DNA of 64,000 nucleotides from Sporolactobacillus pectinivorans (GTDB taxonomy: Bacteria; Bacillota; Bacilli; Bacillales; Sporolactobacillaceae): contig NZ_NXGA01000001.1 in assembly GCF_002802965.1 (NCBI RefSeq), forward strand, positions 533,177-597,176, written 5' to 3'. This document shows positions 60,885 through 64,000 of this stretch, in pieces. Every line of letters starts with the position of its first letter. Within the stretch, counting starts at the first letter, position 1. The notes beneath the pieces were generated by a model. It worked only from the letters and a program-made list of their open reading frames with translations, was not told the origin of the DNA and made no database searches. The translations under genes and the position numbers were made by a program.

Positions 60885-61829
60885 TTAATTAAGATTTACT
60901 ATTTTTCTTTGCTTAGTTTTCCTGCTATTTATTTTTCGTATATCTGTCGCAAAGAACACTCCAATGATAACAAAAACCATACCCATTATTTGTTGCCATG
61001 TAATAGATGAACCATAGAATAATAACGAGATCCATGTTGCGTTAATGGGCACTAAATTCATATACATGCTCGTTTTGCTCGCTCCAATCTTTTGTATTCC
61101 CTTATTCCAAAGAAAGAAAGCGACGACGGTTGAGCATAAAGTCATAAAAGCTATCTCGATCCATGCTTGCACAGTTATATGAGTGATATTTCCCCAGTCG
61201 TTTTCAAAAAGAGAACCAACAGCTAGAAAGAGAGAACCAATCAACATGGAAGCAGTTGTCGTCAAAAGAGGAGGATAGGTTTTCATTACGATTTTTCCGA
61301 TCAATCCATGAATGACCCAGCAGCCTAGTGCTGCAAGAAGCAAAAGATCTCCTATGTTGAACTTTAGTGCCATGATTGTTTGAAGTGATCCTTTAACGAT
61401 AACAAGAAATACGCCAAAGAGAGATAAGAGGAGTCCAAAACCAATTCGACGATTCCATGATTCATTTAAGAAAAAAACAGCACCAAGCGTGACAAAAACG
61501 GGTGTCGTTGCCATAATTAAGGACCCATTAATTGCCGAGGTATATTTCATTGATTCAAAGAAAAAAGCATTGTACCCAAAGATACCGGTAAGAGCCATTA
61601 ATAATATACCGATACCATTTTTTTTGAAAAAATTGATCTTCCATTCAGAGCTGAATATTGTGATGGCTAATAATATTAAGCTGGCTAATCCAAAACGTAC
61701 CGTTGCTGCTGTTAAGGGGGATATCTCTGTTATGACATGCTTTGTCGCCCCAAAAGCTCCTCCCCAAAATAAAGGGACAAGTAAGAGTAAAATATAATAG
61801 ATTCCATTTCTTTGTTTTTCATTCGTCAT
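60885..61829 (-). CDS. EamA-family DMT transporter
   Basis: A 314-residue membrane protein with ten segments in two EamA repeats. LLLVPLFWGGAFGATKHVI and PLTAATVRFGLASLILLAI belong to the first; AFFLWNKGIQKIGASKTSMY and WQQIMGMVFVIIGVFFATDI to the second. It exports amino acids or other metabolites. It follows the DUF2000 and GntR-family genes on the same strand with short gaps, so the three form an operon. Confidence 0.9.
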   Translation of the reverse strand: MTNEKQRNGIYYILLLLVPLFWGGAFGATKHVITEISPLTAATVRFGLASLILLAITIFSSEWKINFFKKNGIGILLMALTGIFGYNAFFFESMKYTSAINGSLIMATTPVFVTLGAVFFLNESWNRRIGFGLLLSLFGVFLVIVKGSLQTIMALKFNIGDLLLLAALGCWVIHGLIGKIVMKTYPPLLTTTASMLIGSLFLAVGSLFENDWGNITHITVQAWIEIAFMTLCSTVVAFFLWNKGIQKIGASKTSMYMNLVPINATWISLLFYGSSITWQQIMGMVFVIIGVFFATDIRKINSRKTKQRKIVNLN

Positions 61830-61876
61830 ATTCGGGACTCCCTCAACTTACTTAACTTATTTTAAGACGGTTATGT

Positions 61877-62284
61877 TTATTTATGTAGAGGGAGCCCCTT
61901 CAATATCTTATCAACAGTGTTTTTTTGACCATACATGGCCATTCCAACAATTTGAAGATCTTCCTCCCTAACAGACCTTACAACTGCTCGATTATCTTCA
62001 TCATTATTCGTATCGAAAAGCCCTTTTGTATAAATTGAAAAACGAATATCTCGGCTTAATGCTCGTTGGTGCACCTTTTTGATTTGATCTTTGTCGGCAG
62101 AGAAAACTAATACAGGTTGATTGAACATAGGTAAGTAAACAGAGCCATCTTCATAATTTTTGCCAATAATGTCTTTTATTGTTCCAGCAATACCACTAAC
62201 AGTAAATGCTGTCACATTCAACTCTTGCCACATTTGAAGATCTTCTCTGACAACAACTGCTATTTTTGTACTTGTCTTCATCAT
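61877..62284 (-). CDS. DUF2000-family protein
   Basis: A 135-residue protein matching DUF2000: KIAVVVREDLQMWQELNVTAF, TVSGIAGTIKDIIGKNYEDG, YLPMFNQPVLVFSADKDQIK and a C-terminal DLQIVGMAMYGQKNTVDKIL. Structures of this family show a peptidyl-tRNA-hydrolase-like fold, but the function is not known. It lies between the GntR-type regulator and an EamA exporter; this trio suggests a role in amino acid or small-molecule export. Confidence 0.85.
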   Translation of the reverse strand: MMKTSTKIAVVVREDLQMWQELNVTAFTVSGIAGTIKDIIGKNYEDGSVYLPMFNQPVLVFSADKDQIKKVHQRALSRDIRFSIYTKGLFDTNNDEDNRAVVRSVREEDLQIVGMAMYGQKNTVDKILKGLPLHK

Positions 62285-62309
62285 GTATTAACCCCCTCGT
62301 AGGATTTGT

Positions 62310-62978
62310 TTATTTTAGAAGATGATAAACTTCGTTCATTGGTCTCAGCCAGTTCTGACTCATAACAGAAGCAGCTAACTTAGAGTTATGGTCAGTAAAA
62401 GCTTTAATAATAGCAGCGTGCTCTTTTACGGAATCTGATTTGAGTGTAAGATCATTTTTTAGAAAAACATATTTAAAGCGTCGAATATGCAACTGTAAGG
62501 TGGATGAAAAACGATCAATGTATGGATTATCAGCAATCTTTAAAATGAAACTGTGATAGTGCTCATCAAAAGTCATCGCGTCAAATGGTTGTCCGTTTTT
62601 TATCGCTTCCTCGTATTTTTGATTAACAGCCTTCAACGTTTCCACTTGTTCCAGAGTGATAATCTTGGATGCTTCATCTGCTGCTAAAGCTTGTAAGGAG
62701 GCAAGCGGTGGATACAATTTCAATACGTCTTTCTTTTTTATCATGGTAATACGTGTCTCTCTGCCTGGAAACGTTTCAATAAATCCTTGAACTTCAAGTA
62801 ATTGTATTGCTTCCCTGATGGGTGTCCGGCTAATGCCAAGTGTTTCAGCCAGTTCTGAATCATATAGCTTTTCTCCCGGCTCAAGAGTTCCATCAATAAT
62901 CCATCGCTGCAATTGATTGAATGCTTTCTTTTTAGCGGATAAGCGAGTAGGTGAAGAATAATTTTTGGGTATAGGCAT
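62310..62978 (-). CDS. GntR-family regulator (FadR/FCD subfamily)
   Basis: A 222-residue regulator. The N-terminal winged helix has QLQRWIIDGTLEPGEKLYDS and ELAETLGISRTPIREAIQLL, the GntR signature, with GFIETFPGRE as the wing. The C-terminal FCD domain is helical, with DEHYHSFILKIADN carrying metal-ligand His. It probably controls the DUF2000-EamA genes downstream. The inducer is unknown. Confidence 0.92.
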   Translation of the reverse strand: MPIPKNYSSPTRLSAKKKAFNQLQRWIIDGTLEPGEKLYDSELAETLGISRTPIREAIQLLEVQGFIETFPGRETRITMIKKKDVLKLYPPLASLQALAADEASKIITLEQVETLKAVNQKYEEAIKNGQPFDAMTFDEHYHSFILKIADNPYIDRFSSTLQLHIRRFKYVFLKNDLTLKSDSVKEHAAIIKAFTDHNSKLAASVMSQNWLRPMNEVYHLLK

Positions 62979-63346
62979 TTTGCATTCTCAATATTTTGAT
63001 TTATTAGAAATATATCACATATAAATACATATATCAAATTGATTCGGTGAATTTTTCGAATTCATAGCCGCGATGATCACGGTACTACATGAAAAGAAAA
63101 GTTTTACTTTTACGCTTGGCTGTTTTCTGGGTCAAAGTAAATTTTACTTTGGTCTCTTGAACAACAATTTCCGTTTAGTGAAGCGATATAATGAATTCTA
63201 TATCCCATATAATTAGCAATGATACAATAAGAGGCCGGATAACGGATTGTTATGTTAGGGTGGTTGAAAATCTCTTTGTTAAGGTGTTTTTTCCACAACA
63301 TTAAAAACCAGGCATTGTTTAAGCATCCGAGCAGATAGTTCAGCCG
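62979..63346. other. gene-poor stretch
   Basis: A minus-strand frame (63110-63301) has no ribosome binding site. Nothing else is recognised beyond the gntR promoter region. Confidence 0.45.
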
Positions 63347-63595
63347 CTAAAATATTATTTTCATTAACTTATCTCTTACTTTTACCATTGCGAAAAATTT
63401 AAATTTAGTTATTTGTTTAGATGAATGATATGTTGTAGTAGTACAAGCAGATGATTTAGATTCGGTTTCCTCAGTGAAACTTACTGGTATGAATTCTACT
63501 TCAATAAACCGTTCATCATCATACGGTTCAAGAAATTTGTTGACCGAAGTTTCAAGAGCAAACAAATCGTTTTCCTCAAATAATTTAATTTTCAT
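63347..63595 (-). CDS. Cse60-like sporulation protein
   Basis: An 82-residue protein with the Cse60 pattern: KIKLFEENDLFALETSVNKF, FIEVEFIPVSF and FFAMVKVR. Between the two beta-strand parts there is an insertion rich in Ser, Thr and Lys with one Cys (ESKSSACTTTTYHSS) not typical of the 60-residue Bacillus protein. Cse60 is expressed under sporulation control in B. subtilis; its role is unclear. The ATG follows GGGGTGG by 4-5 bases. The gene is alone. Confidence 0.65.
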   Translation of the reverse strand: MKIKLFEENDLFALETSVNKFLEPYDDERFIEVEFIPVSFTEETESKSSACTTTTYHSSKQITKFKFFAMVKVRDKLMKIIF

Positions 63596-64000
63596 TAATC
63601 CACCCCTCAGTAAATAAGTTTGGCTAAAGAAAATTCATTTCAAACGGGTTATACAAGGTAACAATCATCAAGCGTCTTTTTATCGTTATCGAAATAAGTG
63701 ATGCGTGCCTCTCTTAAAACTGCCTATTTTTTTCGCTGGCGCGTAAAGTCCCCCTGCGTTAATAAAAAATCAGTTAAGCACTGTTAAAGTAATGCTTTTG
63801 GATGAATCAACAGCCCTTAAAGCAGGATATTTTACTTAAATGTATATTAACGAAACTTTGGTTTTTTTCAAAAATGATACAGCTGAATCATTATTTTTTT
63901 GGATAATATACACCGGCATGGCCAGGTGCGGATTAGCCGGCAACTTTTTTAATCCAGGACTTATTAAAGCCACGAGTTGTTTTTGTCAATATGATATGAT
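63596..64000. other. gene-poor right end of the window
   Basis: No gene is recognised. A CCGGC / GCCGG hairpin near 63913-63942 is followed by a T-run and could be a terminator for a gene outside the window. Confidence 0.4.

Noticed and set aside
63110-63301. 63-codon minus-strand frame
   Set aside because: No ribosome binding site or recognisable domain.
1-64000. CRISPR arrays, tRNA or rRNA genes, prophage structural genes
   Set aside because: Looked for regular direct repeats, cloverleaf-like segments and phage modules; none seen by eye.

Overview
The window looks like chromosomal DNA of a low-to-mid G+C Gram-positive bacterium of the order Bacillales. Strong GGAGG-type ribosome binding sites are everywhere, TTG and GTG starts are common, several regulators and transporters are of Bacillus or lactic type, and there are likely sporulation-linked genes (a Cse60-like protein at 63347-63595 and a CgeA/DUF2642-like spore-surface protein at 46303-46788). 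A maltose phosphorylase operon beside these spore genes would fit a Sporolactobacillus-like organism; that genus guess is inference. No rRNA or tRNA gene was recognised and no CRISPR array was seen.

Layout. 1-560 holds a broken TatD-family gene that may be a remnant of a Qat-type defence locus. 1255-4761 is a minus-strand group (MFS transporter, Cof-type phosphatase, sugar O-acetyltransferase) below an AraC-type regulator. 5025-11961 is a complete maltose utilisation locus: LacI-type regulator, MFS disaccharide symporter, maltose phosphorylase, aldose 1-epimerase and beta-phosphoglucomutase, with three TGCAA(C)CGGTTGCA operators placed in or beside the promoters. 12100-32300 is an accessory region of short-chain dehydrogenases, TetR/Rrf2 regulators, drug exporters, a tautomerase, an ene-reductase, an AlkC-like DNA repair protein, an epoxide hydrolase-like enzyme and catalase. 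Between them lie many decayed mobile elements (serine recombinase, IS66, IS3 with a nested IS200/IS605, IS630) and an hsdM remnant. 32900-38800 is mixed: an HD-domain protein, a secreted protein with a lipoprotein, a metallophosphoesterase bracketed by copies of a structured repeat, an AEC permease and more IS relics.

38933-53282 is a large surface-glycan locus. It has nine glycosyltransferases (GT61, GT8, several GT2, two GT34-like paralogues, GT4) and the precursor enzymes GalU, UDP-glucose dehydrogenase, a UDP-xylose synthase-like decarboxylase and GalE. In its middle is a protein of five 14-residue charged repeats joined to a CgeA-like domain. I infer a spore-surface glycosylation locus supplied with UDP-Glc, UDP-GlcA, UDP-Xyl and UDP-Gal. 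Three genes here (ugd, one GT34-like, the GT4) have no canonical start at the right place but have an ATA exactly where ATG is expected; a fourth may be similar. 53900-59732 has three regulator/efflux or regulator/oxidoreductase cassettes with clear palindromic operators. 60148-62978 has a HAD-like protein lacking its nucleophile motif and a GntR/DUF2000/EamA group.

The features most worth a second look are the recurrent ATA starts in the glycan locus, a dispersed element of about 55 bp with a nested stem-loop (three full copies and one partial), the spore-surface glycan locus itself, and the secreted protein/lipoprotein pair at 33843-35147.
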